From positions 1 through 64,000 of the forward strand of contig DASYGT010000055.1 in assembly GCA_035999365.1 (NCBI GenBank): a DNA stretch of 64,000 nt. The letters are read 5' to 3'. Positions within the stretch are counted from its first letter, which is position 1, and each line of letters starts with the position of its first letter. A model generated the notes under the pieces. That model saw only the letters and a program-made list of their open reading frames with translations. It made no database searches and had not been told where the DNA came from. Made by a program: the position numbers and the translations under genes. This document shows positions 52,617 to 61,314 of this stretch, piece by piece. The stretch comes from DASYGT01 sp035999365. GTDB taxonomy: Bacteria; Actinomycetota; Actinomycetes; Mycobacteriales; Jatrophihabitantaceae.

Positions 52617-53407
52617 GGCGACGGCGTTCCTTTCGTGGCGGTGGCGATCGCCGCGAGAATCGGCGCGGCGAGCTCGGTGCGGCAGATGAGCAGATCGGGG
52701 AGGTACGGGTGCGGCTGGTTGTATGCCAATACCGAACCGTCGATCCGGCTCGCGTGCAAACCGAAGGCGAGAGCGACGCCGACGGGCGCGGCCGAATCCC
52801 ACTCCCACTGACCCCCCGCGTGCAGGTAGGCATCGGCCTCACCGCGCACGACGGCCATCGCCTTCGCGCCGGCCGATCCCATCGGCACGAGCTCGGCGTC
52901 CAGCGACGCAGCGACGGCGGCGGCGAAATCCGGCGGACGGCTGTCGCTCACCAGAATGGCTTTGGGGAGAGTTGGCGTCGCTGGGCGGGGCAAACCCTCC
53001 CCAATCCGGGGGGAGTCAGTCGCGTAGACCGCATCCAGGGCAGGTTGAGCCACGGCTGCCGCGGTGATGGCTGGCCCGGCGGCAGCTGCCTCCCACAAGG
53101 CCACGTGGACTGCCCAGTCCGTGCGACCGGACATGCCGTACTCGCGCGTCCCGTCCAGCGGATCGATGATCCACACCCGGGCGGCGGACAAGCGCTCCGG
53201 GGAGTCGGCCGACTCCTCGCTGAGCACGGCGTCGTTCGGGCGGGCCTCGGCCAGGGCCGCCAGAAGCAGCGCGTTCGAGTCGGCGTCACCGCGCCTGCCC
53301 AGCTCGCGTCCCTCCAGCTCGGATGTGGCGCGCAGGTGGAGCAGGAGCTGTCCGGCGCGGTGGGCCAGGTCGGCGGCCAACCGTGCGTCGGTCTCGGTCT
53401 CGCTCAC
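52613..53407 (-). CDS. cysQ: Inositol monophosphatase-family phosphatase, CysQ (PAP phosphatase)-like
   Basis: A 264-residue Mg-dependent, Li-sensitive-type phosphatase. Metal motifs: VLSEESADSPER (about residues 61-72), WIIDPLDGTREYG (about 78-90) and WEWDSAAP (about 202-209). CysQ removes the 3'-phosphate from PAP, the product of PAPS-using sulfotransferases, or from PAPS. Start GTG 53407 overlaps the cysNC stop (GTGA). Its position between PAPS synthesis genes and opposite a sulfotransferase gene supports the CysQ role over inositol phosphatase. Confidence 0.88.
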   Translation of the reverse strand: MSETETDARLAADLAHRAGQLLLHLRATSELEGRELGRRGDADSNALLLAALAEARPNDAVLSEESADSPERLSAARVWIIDPLDGTREYGMSGRTDWAVHVALWEAAAAGPAITAAAVAQPALDAVYATDSPRIGEGLPRPATPTLPKAILVSDSRPPDFAAAVAASLDAELVPMGSAGAKAMAVVRGEADAYLHAGGQWEWDSAAPVGVALAFGLHASRIDGSVLAYNQPHPYLPDLLICRTELAAPILAAIATATKGTPSP

Positions 53408-55239
53408 CGGTCGAGGAGGGACAGGATGGCCTGAGCCTGGGCGGCGGCGTCGCCGTCGGAGGGGCGCAACAGCAGGTCGGGTCGCAGCGGCGCCTCGTAC
53501 GGATCGTTGACACCGGTGAAGTTGGGGATCTGCCCGGCCCGGGCCTTGGCGTAGAGACCCTTGGGGTCGCGCTGCTCGCAGAGTTCCAGCGGGGTGTCGA
53601 CGAAGATCTCGTGGAACGGCAGGCCGGCGTCGGCGTGCACGGCCCGGGCGGCATCGCGGTCGGTTCGGTACGGGCTGACCAGCGAGACGATGGCGACCAC
53701 GCCTGCGTCGGCGAGCAGCTTGGCGACCTCGGCTACGCGCCGGACGTTCTCACGACGATCCTCGGCCGAGAAGCCGAGGTTGGAGTTCAATCCGTGCCGC
53801 AGGTTGTCGCCGTCGAGTACGTAGGCCGGCTGGCCCGCGGCGACCAGGCGCCGTTCCAGCTCCATCGCGACGCTCGACTTGCCCGAGCCGGAGAGTCCGG
53901 TGAGCCACACCGTGGCGCCGTGCGTCGCCCGTTCCTCCCGGGTGACCGCGCCCTGGTGCCATACGACATTGGACGCATGCTGGGTCGGGCCGAGGATCAT
54001 GCCCGCTGCGACAGTGTTGTTGTTCGTCTCGTCGACGAGGATGAAGCTGCCGGTGTCACGGTTGCGCCGGTACTCGTCGAAGTGCAAGGGCACCTGCGTG
54101 CGGAGCTGGATGCGGCCGATCTCGTTCAGGGTGAGCGCGTCGGTCACCTCGTCGCGGTGCAGCGTGTTGATGTCGAGGCGGTAGTCGAGCGCGCGCACCG
54201 ATGCACGAGTCGAGCGTGTCGTGTGCTGGATCGTGTACCGGCCGCCCTCGGCGAGGGTCGAGTCACCACTCAGCCAGCAGACCATCGCGTCGAACTCCTG
54301 CGTGGTGTGTGGCCGGTTGGCGGGACGGCACAGGAGGTCGCCGCGGCCGATGTCGATCTTGTCCTCGATCTCGATCGACACCGCCTGTCCCGCGAACCCT
54401 TCGGCGACAGCAGCGCCACCGGGGCCCCATACGGCCTTCACGCGGGTGCTGAATCCCGATGGCAGCACGGTGACCTCATCGCCGGGCTTGAATGTGCCGC
54501 CGGCGATCGTCCCGGCATAGCCGCGGTAGTCGTGCCAGCCTTCCTCCTGCGGGCGGATCACGTACTGAACAGGAAAGCGCGCGTCGATCAGGTTGCGATC
54601 CGAGGCGATGTGCAGGTCCTCGAGAAGATGGAGCAGCGACGAGCCTTCGTGCCACGGCATCGCGTCACTGCGTTCGACGACGTTGTCGCCGGCGAGTGCC
54701 GACATCGGGACGAAGGTGATGTCGGTGGCGTCGAGCTTGGTGGCGAAGTTGCGGAAGTCCGCCCGGATCTCTTCGAAACGCTCCTGGGAGAAGTCGACGA
54801 GATCCATCTTGTTCACGCAGACGATCAGGTGCGGGATGCCGAGCAACGTCGCCAGGAACGCGTGCCGACGCGACTGTTCCAACACGCCGTTGCGCGCGTC
54901 GATGAGGATCAACGCGACATCGGCCGTCGATGCGCCGGTGACCATGTTGCGGGTGTACTGAATGTGCCCGGGCGTGTCGGCGATGATGAACTTGCGCTTG
55001 GGCGTGGCGAAGTACCGGTACGCGACGTCGATGGTGATGCCCTGCTCACGTTCCGAGCGCAGGCCGTCGGTGAGCAGGGCGAGGTCAGGTGCTTCCTTGC
55101 CCCGGGCCCGGCTTGACGCGGCGACCGACTCGAGCTGGTCCTCGAAGATCGCCTTCGAGTCGTACAGCAATCGGCCGATCAGGGTGGACTTGCCGTCGTC
55201 GACCGACCCGGCAGTGGCGATCCGCAGCAGCTGCGACAT
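53404..55239 (-). CDS. cysNC: Bifunctional sulfate adenylyltransferase subunit 1 / adenylylsulfate kinase
   Basis: A 611-residue fusion. CysN GTPase: AGSVDDGKST (P-loop), DTPGH (about 89-93), NKMD (about 143-146), then EF-Tu-like barrels to about 425. CysC kinase: GLSGSGKSS (about 441-449), DGDNLRHGLN, and the mobile RAGQIPNFTGV region near the end. CysN drives ATP sulfurylase with GTP; CysC phosphorylates APS to PAPS. The fusion is usual in actinomycetes. The start at ATG 55239 overlaps cysD by one base, and the stop overlaps cysQ. Confidence 0.95.
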   Translation of the reverse strand: MSQLLRIATAGSVDDGKSTLIGRLLYDSKAIFEDQLESVAASSRARGKEAPDLALLTDGLRSEREQGITIDVAYRYFATPKRKFIIADTPGHIQYTRNMVTGASTADVALILIDARNGVLEQSRRHAFLATLLGIPHLIVCVNKMDLVDFSQERFEEIRADFRNFATKLDATDITFVPMSALAGDNVVERSDAMPWHEGSSLLHLLEDLHIASDRNLIDARFPVQYVIRPQEEGWHDYRGYAGTIAGGTFKPGDEVTVLPSGFSTRVKAVWGPGGAAVAEGFAGQAVSIEIEDKIDIGRGDLLCRPANRPHTTQEFDAMVCWLSGDSTLAEGGRYTIQHTTRSTRASVRALDYRLDINTLHRDEVTDALTLNEIGRIQLRTQVPLHFDEYRRNRDTGSFILVDETNNNTVAAGMILGPTQHASNVVWHQGAVTREERATHGATVWLTGLSGSGKSSVAMELERRLVAAGQPAYVLDGDNLRHGLNSNLGFSAEDRRENVRRVAEVAKLLADAGVVAIVSLVSPYRTDRDAARAVHADAGLPFHEIFVDTPLELCEQRDPKGLYAKARAGQIPNFTGVNDPYEAPLRPDLLLRPSDGDAAAQAQAILSLLDR

Positions 55240-56153
55240 CAGAAATAACCCTCTTTCTTGCGGTCTTCCATGCCGGCTTCGCTGATGCGGTCGTCAGCCC
55301 GCGTTGCCCCACGCTCGGTGATGCGAGCCGCAGCGACCTCGTCGACGACCGACGCGGTGGTTACGGCCAGCGATTCGACGCAGCCGGTGCAGGTGGCGTC
55401 ACCCACCGTGCGGAATCGGGTCATCGCCTCGAACCCCACCTCGCTGCCTTCGGGCTGGATGAAGCGGTTGACCTCGAGCAACATCCCGTCGCGTTCGACG
55501 ACCTGTCGCTTACGCGCGTAGTACAGCGCCGGAAGCGCGATGTCCTCGTCGCGGATGTAGGTCCAGATGTCCAGCTCGGTCCAGTTCGACAGCGGGAAGA
55601 CCCGGATGTTCTCGCCCTTGCGGTGCCGCCCGTTGTACAGACTCCACAGTTCAGGACGCTGATTGCGTGGATCCCACTGGCCGAACTCGTCACGGAAGCT
55701 GAAGACGCGCTCCTTGGCGCGCGCCTTCTCCTCGTCCCGGCGCGCACCACCGAACACGGCGCCGAACTGGTTCTCGGCGATGCCGCGCAAGAGCGTTGCC
55801 GTCTGCAGCTTGTTGCGCGGCCCCAGCGGGCCGCCGACCTCGATCACCCGGCCGGAGTCGATGTCGTCCTGCACGTGCGCGACGATGAGCCGAAGCCCCA
55901 ATCGCTCGACGGTGGCGTCGCGGAATTCAAGCACCTCGTCGAAGTTCTGCCCGGTGTCGACGTGCATGACCGGAAAGGGAATCGGACCGGGCCAGAACGC
56001 CTTGGTGGCCAGATGCAGCATGACAACCGAGTCCTTGCCGCCGGAAAAGAGCAGTGCGGGCTTCTCGATCGTCGCGGCGACCTCGCGGAATATGTGCACC
56101 GCTTCGGCCTCGAGTTTGTCGAGGTCGGACAGCTCGTACGTCGTCGCGCTCAA
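55239..56153 (-). CDS. cysD: Sulfate adenylyltransferase subunit 2
   Basis: A 304-residue ATP sulfurylase catalytic subunit. The PP-loop SGGKDSVVMLHL is near residue 38, with the family segments VDTGQNF, GARRDEEKARAKER and WTELDIWTYI. It should form APS with CysN. Start TTG 56153 is inferred: it begins the expected SATTYELSDLDKLEAEA N-terminus and forms a TTGA overlap with the iclR stop; no ATG/GTG is nearby. Coupling to an IclR regulator gene is unusual. Confidence 0.93.
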   Translation of the reverse strand: MSATTYELSDLDKLEAEAVHIFREVAATIEKPALLFSGGKDSVVMLHLATKAFWPGPIPFPVMHVDTGQNFDEVLEFRDATVERLGLRLIVAHVQDDIDSGRVIEVGGPLGPRNKLQTATLLRGIAENQFGAVFGGARRDEEKARAKERVFSFRDEFGQWDPRNQRPELWSLYNGRHRKGENIRVFPLSNWTELDIWTYIRDEDIALPALYYARKRQVVERDGMLLEVNRFIQPEGSEVGFEAMTRFRTVGDATCTGCVESLAVTTASVVDEVAAARITERGATRADDRISEAGMEDRKKEGYF

Positions 56154-57067
56154 CGTCGTCCCTCTCTCTGCGGCTGGGCTCGCTCGTGCCCGCCTGCTTC
56201 TTCCGTCACGGCCTGGGCGACGTCGACCAGTGCACGGCCTCGCCGGGCGATCTCGGCCCCGGTGATGGCGTGCCCGACGTATAAGGAAAGCACGAGCTCC
56301 TGCCTTCCCTGCGCGTCGAACGTGGGTGCTGCGACAACGCTCACTGGATACCGCGTCCGGGCCGCGACCTCGCTGTCCAGGTAGACCCGTTCGCCCAGGT
56401 TGGCGACCATCTCGCCCACGAGTTCGCGCAGCTCGTCCGGCAGGTCGTAGGCGGCCACTCCGGCGACGAGCGAGTGCAGCTGCCGCCCGGCCGATGTCAG
56501 CGCCTCGACGAGGAATCCGCGGCGCCGTGAGTCCTCGACGATCGCACGCAGCTGGCTTGCATCGGGCTCCATCGGCACCGTGGGGGGCAGCTGCAACCAT
56601 TGCTCGAAGGTCGCGTCGTCCTGCCACGCGACGTGCATCAGCCCCATCGGCGGTGCGAACGGGTACCGCTGGCCGACGGACACGAACGGCTCCCGCCCCG
56701 GAGAGTCGGTGCTGGCCACGATCATGATCGAGCTGCCGAAGACGGCGGAGGCGGTACACGAGGTCTTGAACTCGCGGCTGAGATCGGCCAGCCGGCGCTC
56801 GGCCGCGGCGACGGCGGCCGAATCCTTCTGCACCGAGCGTCCCACCCGCGCGAGCGCGGGGCCGAGCCGATAGGTCTTGGTGGCGGGATCGCAGGTGAGA
56901 TACGCGCTGTCGACGAGGGTCGCGACGATCCCGAGGCAGGTCGGCTTGCTCATGTCGAGTGCGCGAGCGAGCTCGGAGAGGCCGAACTGGTGGTCGGGAC
57001 GCGCGGCGAAGTAGTCCAGCAGCGTGACGACGCGCTGGGTCGGCGGCGAGCGGCGGACCGAGGTCAT
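56150..57067 (-). CDS. IclR-family transcriptional regulator
   Basis: A 305-residue regulator of roughly normal length. N-terminal winged helix (residues 10-70; LSELARALDMSKPTCLGIVATL) and C-terminal effector GAF-like domain (residues 80-255). ATG 57067 begins MTSVRRSPPTQRVVTLLDYF, a typical IclR start. It is the first gene of a 6.5-kb overlapping operon leading into cysD, and is divergent from the DUF1214-SDR-sulfotransferase set over a 42-nt gap containing a KstR-type box. Effector unknown. The longer frame to 58480 lies opposite the DUF1214 gene and is not coding. Confidence 0.9.
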   Translation of the reverse strand: MTSVRRSPPTQRVVTLLDYFAARPDHQFGLSELARALDMSKPTCLGIVATLVDSAYLTCDPATKTYRLGPALARVGRSVQKDSAAVAAAERRLADLSREFKTSCTASAVFGSSIMIVASTDSPGREPFVSVGQRYPFAPPMGLMHVAWQDDATFEQWLQLPPTVPMEPDASQLRAIVEDSRRRGFLVEALTSAGRQLHSLVAGVAAYDLPDELRELVGEMVANLGERVYLDSEVAARTRYPVSVVAAPTFDAQGRQELVLSLYVGHAITGAEIARRGRALVDVAQAVTEEAGGHERAQPQREGRR

Positions 57068-57078
57068 TGACCCAATGC

Positions 57079-57092
57079 TAGAACAGGTTCTA
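57079..57092. promoter_or_regulatory. KstR-type operator 3, shared by two divergent operons
   Basis: TAGAACAGGTTCTA fits TNNAACNNGTTNNA exactly; with one extra base on each side it is a 7-bp perfect inverted repeat with a 2-nt spacer. It lies in the 42-nt gap, so one repressor could control both the iclR-cys operon and the DUF1214-SDR-sulfotransferase operon. Confidence 0.72.
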
Positions 57093-57109
57093 GTCTCAGT
57101 GGGAGTGAA

Positions 57110-58354
57110 ATGGACCGCACCGGTACAACTATGTACCACCGAGGGCAGGAACGGAAATTGGCAGAACTGACCAGCCCGCTGACCCCGCTGACGGCCCCGC
57201 TGGCCGACGCGCTCGCCGCCGCCGAGAAGATCATCACCGGCGCGCCGCACATTCGCACCGAGCAGGATCTGCTGGAGGGCTACGACTACCTCGCCGGCAC
57301 GCTGCGCGCCGCGATCGCCTCGGCGTGGGCCTACGAGCGTGACTTCCCGTACTTCATCCGCTCGGCAACGCCGTACACGAAGGTCGGGCTCGACAATCCC
57401 GACACGCTCTACTTCAGTGCCCGCATCCGGGACGACGCGGAGTACGTCGTCACCGGGCACCGCGGCACGACAGCCGATCTGAGTTTCCAGATCCTCAACG
57501 GCGACTACACGGCCGCAGACGTGCCGGACAGCCTCACCGCCTTCGACGACCGCGACATCCCGATCGATCCCGACGGGAACTTCGAACTGCGTTTCGGGCC
57601 GTCGCGGCCGGACGCCCCTGGCGGCTACTTCACCCTCGGCCCCAAGGCATCGATGATCCTCGTGCGCGAGGTGTTCAGCGACTGGACCTCGGAGCAGACC
57701 GGATGGATCCGCATCCAGCGGGTGGACCGCATCGGCGAGGCGCCGCCGGCGCAGACGCCCGAACTGCTTGCCCGCCGTTACCAGGTCGCCGCAAAGGGGC
57801 TGGTGTCGCAACTCAACACGTTCCTGGCCTTTCCCGAATGGTTCTACCTCAAGCTCCCGGTGAACACGATGACCGAGCCGCGCTTGACGCCGGGCGGTCT
57901 TGCCACGCAGTACTCGTCCGTGGGGCACTACGACCTCGACGACGATCAGGCCCTCATCGTTACGGTGCCCGCATCCGAGGCCGCGTACCAGGGCTTCCAG
58001 CTCGGCACGATGTGGTACGTCTCGATGGACTTCGTCAACCACCAGACCAGCCTGACCGCCGCCCAGGCACGGCAGGACCGCGACGGCCTGCTGCGGTTCG
58101 TGGTCAGCGCGCGCAATCCCGGTGTCGCGAACTGGCTCGAGACCACAGGACATCGGCGCGGGTACCTGCAGATCCGCTGGCAGCGCACGTCCCGGGAATT
58201 CACCGCCGCGGACGGCCCGCAGGTCGAGGTCGTCCGGTTCGACGAACTGCCCGACCGACTGCCGAACTACGCGGACGCACTCGTCACCGACGAGCAGTGG
58301 CGCACGCGGATTGCCGCGCGGCAGGCGGCCGTCGCACAGCGGATGCTGGGATGA
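57110..58354 (+). CDS. DUF1214-domain protein
   Basis: A 414-residue protein of the DUF1214/DUF1254-related group. The central GLDNPDTLYFSARIRDDAEY and ITGHRG-like segment, and the late YLQIRWQRTSREFTAADGPQVE block, are typical. No signal peptide is seen, so it is probably cytoplasmic. Relatives occur in steroid- and terpene-handling actinomycetes, without known activity. ATG 57110 has GGGAG four nt upstream. ATGA overlap with the SDR gene. Confidence 0.78.
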   Translation: MDRTGTTMYHRGQERKLAELTSPLTPLTAPLADALAAAEKIITGAPHIRTEQDLLEGYDYLAGTLRAAIASAWAYERDFPYFIRSATPYTKVGLDNPDTLYFSARIRDDAEYVVTGHRGTTADLSFQILNGDYTAADVPDSLTAFDDRDIPIDPDGNFELRFGPSRPDAPGGYFTLGPKASMILVREVFSDWTSEQTGWIRIQRVDRIGEAPPAQTPELLARRYQVAAKGLVSQLNTFLAFPEWFYLKLPVNTMTEPRLTPGGLATQYSSVGHYDLDDDQALIVTVPASEAAYQGFQLGTMWYVSMDFVNHQTSLTAAQARQDRDGLLRFVVSARNPGVANWLETTGHRRGYLQIRWQRTSREFTAADGPQVEVVRFDELPDRLPNYADALVTDEQWRTRIAARQAAVAQRMLG

Positions 58355-59136
58355 GCAGCGGCGCGCTGCAGGGCAAGGTCGTCGTCGTCTCGGGCGTCGG
58401 ACCGGGGCTGGGACGTTCGATCGCGCTGCAATCGGCCAGAGCGGGCGCCGACGTCGTACTCGCGGCGCGCACCGAGGCACGGCTGGACGGCGTCGCTGCC
58501 GAGGTAGAGGGCATCGGACGGCGTGCGCTCACCGTTTCGACCGACATCACCGATGACGCATCGTCTCAGCGTCTGCTCGACGCCACTCTCGCCGAATTCG
58601 GCCAGGTCGACGCTCTCGTGAACAACGCCTTCGCCATCCCGCCGATGACCGACCTGATGTCCGTCGATTTCGACAAGACCCGGTCGGGGTTCGAGACCAA
58701 CGTGTTCGGCGCTCTGCGAATGACGCGTCAGTTCGCTCCCGCGCTGGCCGCGTCATCCGGCGCCGTCGTGATGATCAATTCGTCGGTGCTGCGGCATTCG
58801 AGCCCGCCGTACGGTGCGTACAAGATGTCCAAGGCAGCGCTTCTCGCGCTGGCGCAGAGCCTGGCCACCGAGTTGGGACCGCAGGGCATCCGGGTCAACA
58901 CCGTCGCGCCCGGCTACATCTGGGCCGACACGCTGCAGGGCTACTTCGCCTACCTGGCGAGCAAGCGCGGCGTGCAGACGCAGGTGATCTATGACGAGAC
59001 GGCAGCCAAGACGGATCTGCGGCGGCTCCCTGAGCCGGACCAGATCGCCGATGCCGTCGTCTTCATGGCCTCGGACATGTCGCGCGCGATCACCGGTCAC
59101 TGTCTCGACGTCAATTGCGGGGAGTTTCACCACTGA
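58351..59136 (+). CDS. SDR-family oxidoreductase of the sulfotransferase operon
   Basis: A 261-residue short-chain dehydrogenase: SGVGPGLGR (residues 14-22), NNAF in place of NNAG, Ser in MINSSV, and Tyr/Lys in YKMSK. It is paralogous to the SDR at 27096-27875. ATG 58351 overlaps the DUF1214 stop (ATGA), and the stop overlaps the sulfotransferase start (TGATG). It probably interconverts an alcohol and ketone on the molecule that is later sulfated; a 3-hydroxysteroid-like substrate is consistent with the KstR-type box but unproven. Confidence 0.9.
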   Translation: MSSGALQGKVVVVSGVGPGLGRSIALQSARAGADVVLAARTEARLDGVAAEVEGIGRRALTVSTDITDDASSQRLLDATLAEFGQVDALVNNAFAIPPMTDLMSVDFDKTRSGFETNVFGALRMTRQFAPALAASSGAVVMINSSVLRHSSPPYGAYKMSKAALLALAQSLATELGPQGIRVNTVAPGYIWADTLQGYFAYLASKRGVQTQVIYDETAAKTDLRRLPEPDQIADAVVFMASDMSRAITGHCLDVNCGEFHH

Positions 59137-60311
59137 TGAACGCGCCAGCCAGACAGGGTCGTGCCGACATCGGGACGGTCGACGAACTCCACGCGGCTGC
59201 CACGAAGATCACCGGGCTCGACGACTTCGGTGGCGATGATTACCGCGAGGGCATGCAGGTGCTGCTCGAGTCCTATCAGCGCGACGAGAAGCTGACTCCG
59301 TGGGGCAACCGCGTCGCCCGCGCCCAGTTGCGCGACGCCCTCGTTGCCCGCTCGCTCAGCGAGCTCGCCTGGAAACAGCATCCTGAACACGCCGGCGTGG
59401 CCATCCGGCAACCTGTGTTCGTCACCGGCCTGCCGCGCACCGGCACCACCGCATTGCACCGGCTGCTGTGCGCCGATCCGCAACATCAGGGGCTGGAGAT
59501 GTGGCTCACGCAGGTGCCACAGCCGCGGCCGCCGCGCGAGACGTGGGCCGACGATCCGCTGTTCGCCCGCATGCAGGCCGGCTTCGAGCAGCATCACATC
59601 GAGAACCCGGAATTCATGGGCGTCCATTACATGTCCGCCGACATGGTCGAGGAATGCTGGCAGCTGCTGCGGCAGTCGATGCTGTCGATCGCCTACGAGT
59701 GCCTGGCTCATGTCCCGACCTACGCGCGCTGGCTGCAGGACCAGGACTGGGCGCCTGCGTACCAGCGGCATCGGCGCAACCTGCAGCTGATCGGCCTGAA
59801 CGATCCCGACAAGCGTTGGATCCTGAAGAACCCGAGTCATCTGTTCGCCGTCGATGCCCTGCTGGAGGTGTATCCCGACGCGCTGATCGTGCAGTGTCAC
59901 CGCGACCCGCGCACGATCATCGCCTCGACATCGAGCCTGAGCGCGCATGCCACCGAGGGGCAGTCGGAGATCTTCGCCGGGGCGGTGATCGGTCGCGACC
60001 AGCTGGACACGTGGGCCAGAGGAGCGCAGCTGTGTCTCGCCGCGCGCGAGCGGCACGACGCCGCGCACTTCCTCGACGTCGACTACGCCGACTTCGCCGC
60101 TGACCCTGTCGCCATCGTCGAGCAGATCTACGACCGGCTCGATGTGCCGTTCACCGATGCGCAGCGAGCAGTCATACGTTCGGTGGACGCAGAGAGCAAG
60201 CTCGACAACCGGCGCCCGTCACACGCCTACTCGCTCGCCGACTTCGGACTCACCGAGGCCGAGGTGACGCAGCGATTCGGCCCGTACATCGAGCGTTACT
60301 TCCCCGGGTGA
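59136..60311 (+). CDS. PAPS-dependent sulfotransferase family protein
   Basis: A 391-residue sulfotransferase. The 5'-phosphosulfate loop GLPRTGTT lies at residues 98-105, and the 3'-phosphate site with Arg and Ser in CHRDPRTIIASTSSL near 260. The N-terminal helical extension is typical of the mycobacterial sulfotransferase group (the GLPRTGTT type). It would transfer sulfate from PAPS to a hydroxyl of an acceptor. Start ATG 59136 in a TGATG overlap. With the divergent PAPS-making and PAP-removing genes it forms a self-contained sulfation module. Confidence 0.9.
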   Translation: MNAPARQGRADIGTVDELHAAATKITGLDDFGGDDYREGMQVLLESYQRDEKLTPWGNRVARAQLRDALVARSLSELAWKQHPEHAGVAIRQPVFVTGLPRTGTTALHRLLCADPQHQGLEMWLTQVPQPRPPRETWADDPLFARMQAGFEQHHIENPEFMGVHYMSADMVEECWQLLRQSMLSIAYECLAHVPTYARWLQDQDWAPAYQRHRRNLQLIGLNDPDKRWILKNPSHLFAVDALLEVYPDALIVQCHRDPRTIIASTSSLSAHATEGQSEIFAGAVIGRDQLDTWARGAQLCLAARERHDAAHFLDVDYADFAADPVAIVEQIYDRLDVPFTDAQRAVIRSVDAESKLDNRRPSHAYSLADFGLTEAEVTQRFGPYIERYFPG

Positions 60312-60326
60312 GCCCGCCCAAGGCCG

Positions 60327-60668
60327 TCAATCCAGGTGCTCGGCGGCCACGCGCTTGGGTACGCACATGCGCCAGGCGTCGGTGACGATCTCCTTCAGCT
60401 GCTCGCGATCGATCGCGTGCAAACGAACGCGAACCCAGTTGTAACGCTCGTCCGAAGGCAGCGGCATGAGGAACGTCTGCGGGTCGCTGTCGACGAGCCC
60501 GCGGCGTTCCTCCTTCGGGAAGGCGAAGCCCATCAGGGTCTCGTCACGGGAGAGGGCCAGGTACACCAGTCGGCCGACTCGGAACTTGACCCGGTCGCTG
60601 ACCAGAGCCTCGCTCGTGCGGGGCAGCGCCGCCGCGATCTGGCGGACGTCGTCGATGGTCACCGGCAC
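60327..60668 (-). CDS. MmcQ/YjbR-family protein
   Basis: A 113-residue protein of the YjbR/CyaY-like fold: VKFRVGRLVYLALSRDE, GFAFPKEERRGLV, and YNWVRVRLHAIDREQLKEIV with the late WRMCVPKR. Start GTG 60668 gives the usual family size; ATGs further up fall inside the divergent LysE gene. These proteins may bind DNA or nucleotides, with no firm role. Divergent from LysE by 37 nt and converging on the sulfotransferase. Confidence 0.88.
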   Translation of the reverse strand: MPVTIDDVRQIAAALPRTSEALVSDRVKFRVGRLVYLALSRDETLMGFAFPKEERRGLVDSDPQTFLMPLPSDERYNWVRVRLHAIDREQLKEIVTDAWRMCVPKRVAAEHLD

Positions 60669-60692
60669 GAGCCCAGTATCCGACTCCTCGCC

Positions 60693-60698
60693 TAGCAT
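60693..60698 (+). promoter_or_regulatory. -10 element of a probable leaderless lysE transcript
   Basis: TAGCAT ends 7 nt before the LysE ATG, which would place transcription start at or near the start codon. The 37-nt gap leaves little room for a ribosome site, and none is seen. Confidence 0.4.
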
Positions 60699-60705
60699 CG
60701 ACGCC

Positions 60706-61314
60706 ATGCTCGTCGCGATCACGACCTTCGCGCTGGCCGCTGCGCTGATCGTGCTGCTGCCCGGCCCGGACACCCTCGTCGTCATCCGCAGCATCGTCCG
60801 GGGCGGACGCGCCAAGGGCATCACCACTGCCGCGGGAAATCTCGTCGGGCTCTCGGTGTGGGTGGCCGGCGCGGTACTCGGACTGTCTGCGCTGTTGCGT
60901 GCCAGCCACCTCGGTTACGAGGTGCTGCGCATCGCCGGCGCCGCCTACCTGATCTGGCTCGGCGTGCAGTCGATCCGGTTCCGCTCGTCACCGCGCGAGG
61001 CCACCGAACGGCGGGGCCTGATCGGCACGGGGTTCACCGCGGGGGTGGTCACGAACCTGCTGAACCCGAAAGTCGGGGTCTTCTTCGTGACATTCCTGCC
61101 CGGCTTCGTGCCCCATGGGCACTCCGTGGGGCTGACCACGCTGCTGTTCGGCGCCATCTTCATCTTCGAGACGGCGCTGTACTGGGTACTGCTGCTGGCA
61201 GTCGCCACCCGCGTCACGCAGTGGATGAACCAGCCGCGCACCCGCCGCCGACTCGATACGGCGACGGGCGGGGTCCTGATCGCCTTCGGGATCCGTCTCG
61301 CAGTCGAATCCTGA
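60706..61314 (+). CDS. LysE-family translocator
   Basis: A 202-residue exporter of the LysE/RhtB family: six hydrophobic segments, with LLPGPDTLVVIRSIVRGGRAKG in the first loop, the hallmark motif, and NLLNPKVGVFFVTFLPGFV later. Likely exports an amino acid or derivative by proton antiport; substrate unknown. ATG 60706 without ribosome site; the longer open frame from 60466 overlaps the divergent YjbR gene. Confidence 0.88.
   Translation: MLVAITTFALAAALIVLLPGPDTLVVIRSIVRGGRAKGITTAAGNLVGLSVWVAGAVLGLSALLRASHLGYEVLRIAGAAYLIWLGVQSIRFRSSPREATERRGLIGTGFTAGVVTNLLNPKVGVFFVTFLPGFVPHGHSVGLTTLLFGAIFIFETALYWVLLLAVATRVTQWMNQPRTRRRLDTATGGVLIAFGIRLAVES

Noticed and set aside
57068..58480. Upstream extension of the iclR frame
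   Set aside because: It lies opposite the DUF1214 gene and lacks domain character; the IclR family start matches ATG 57067.
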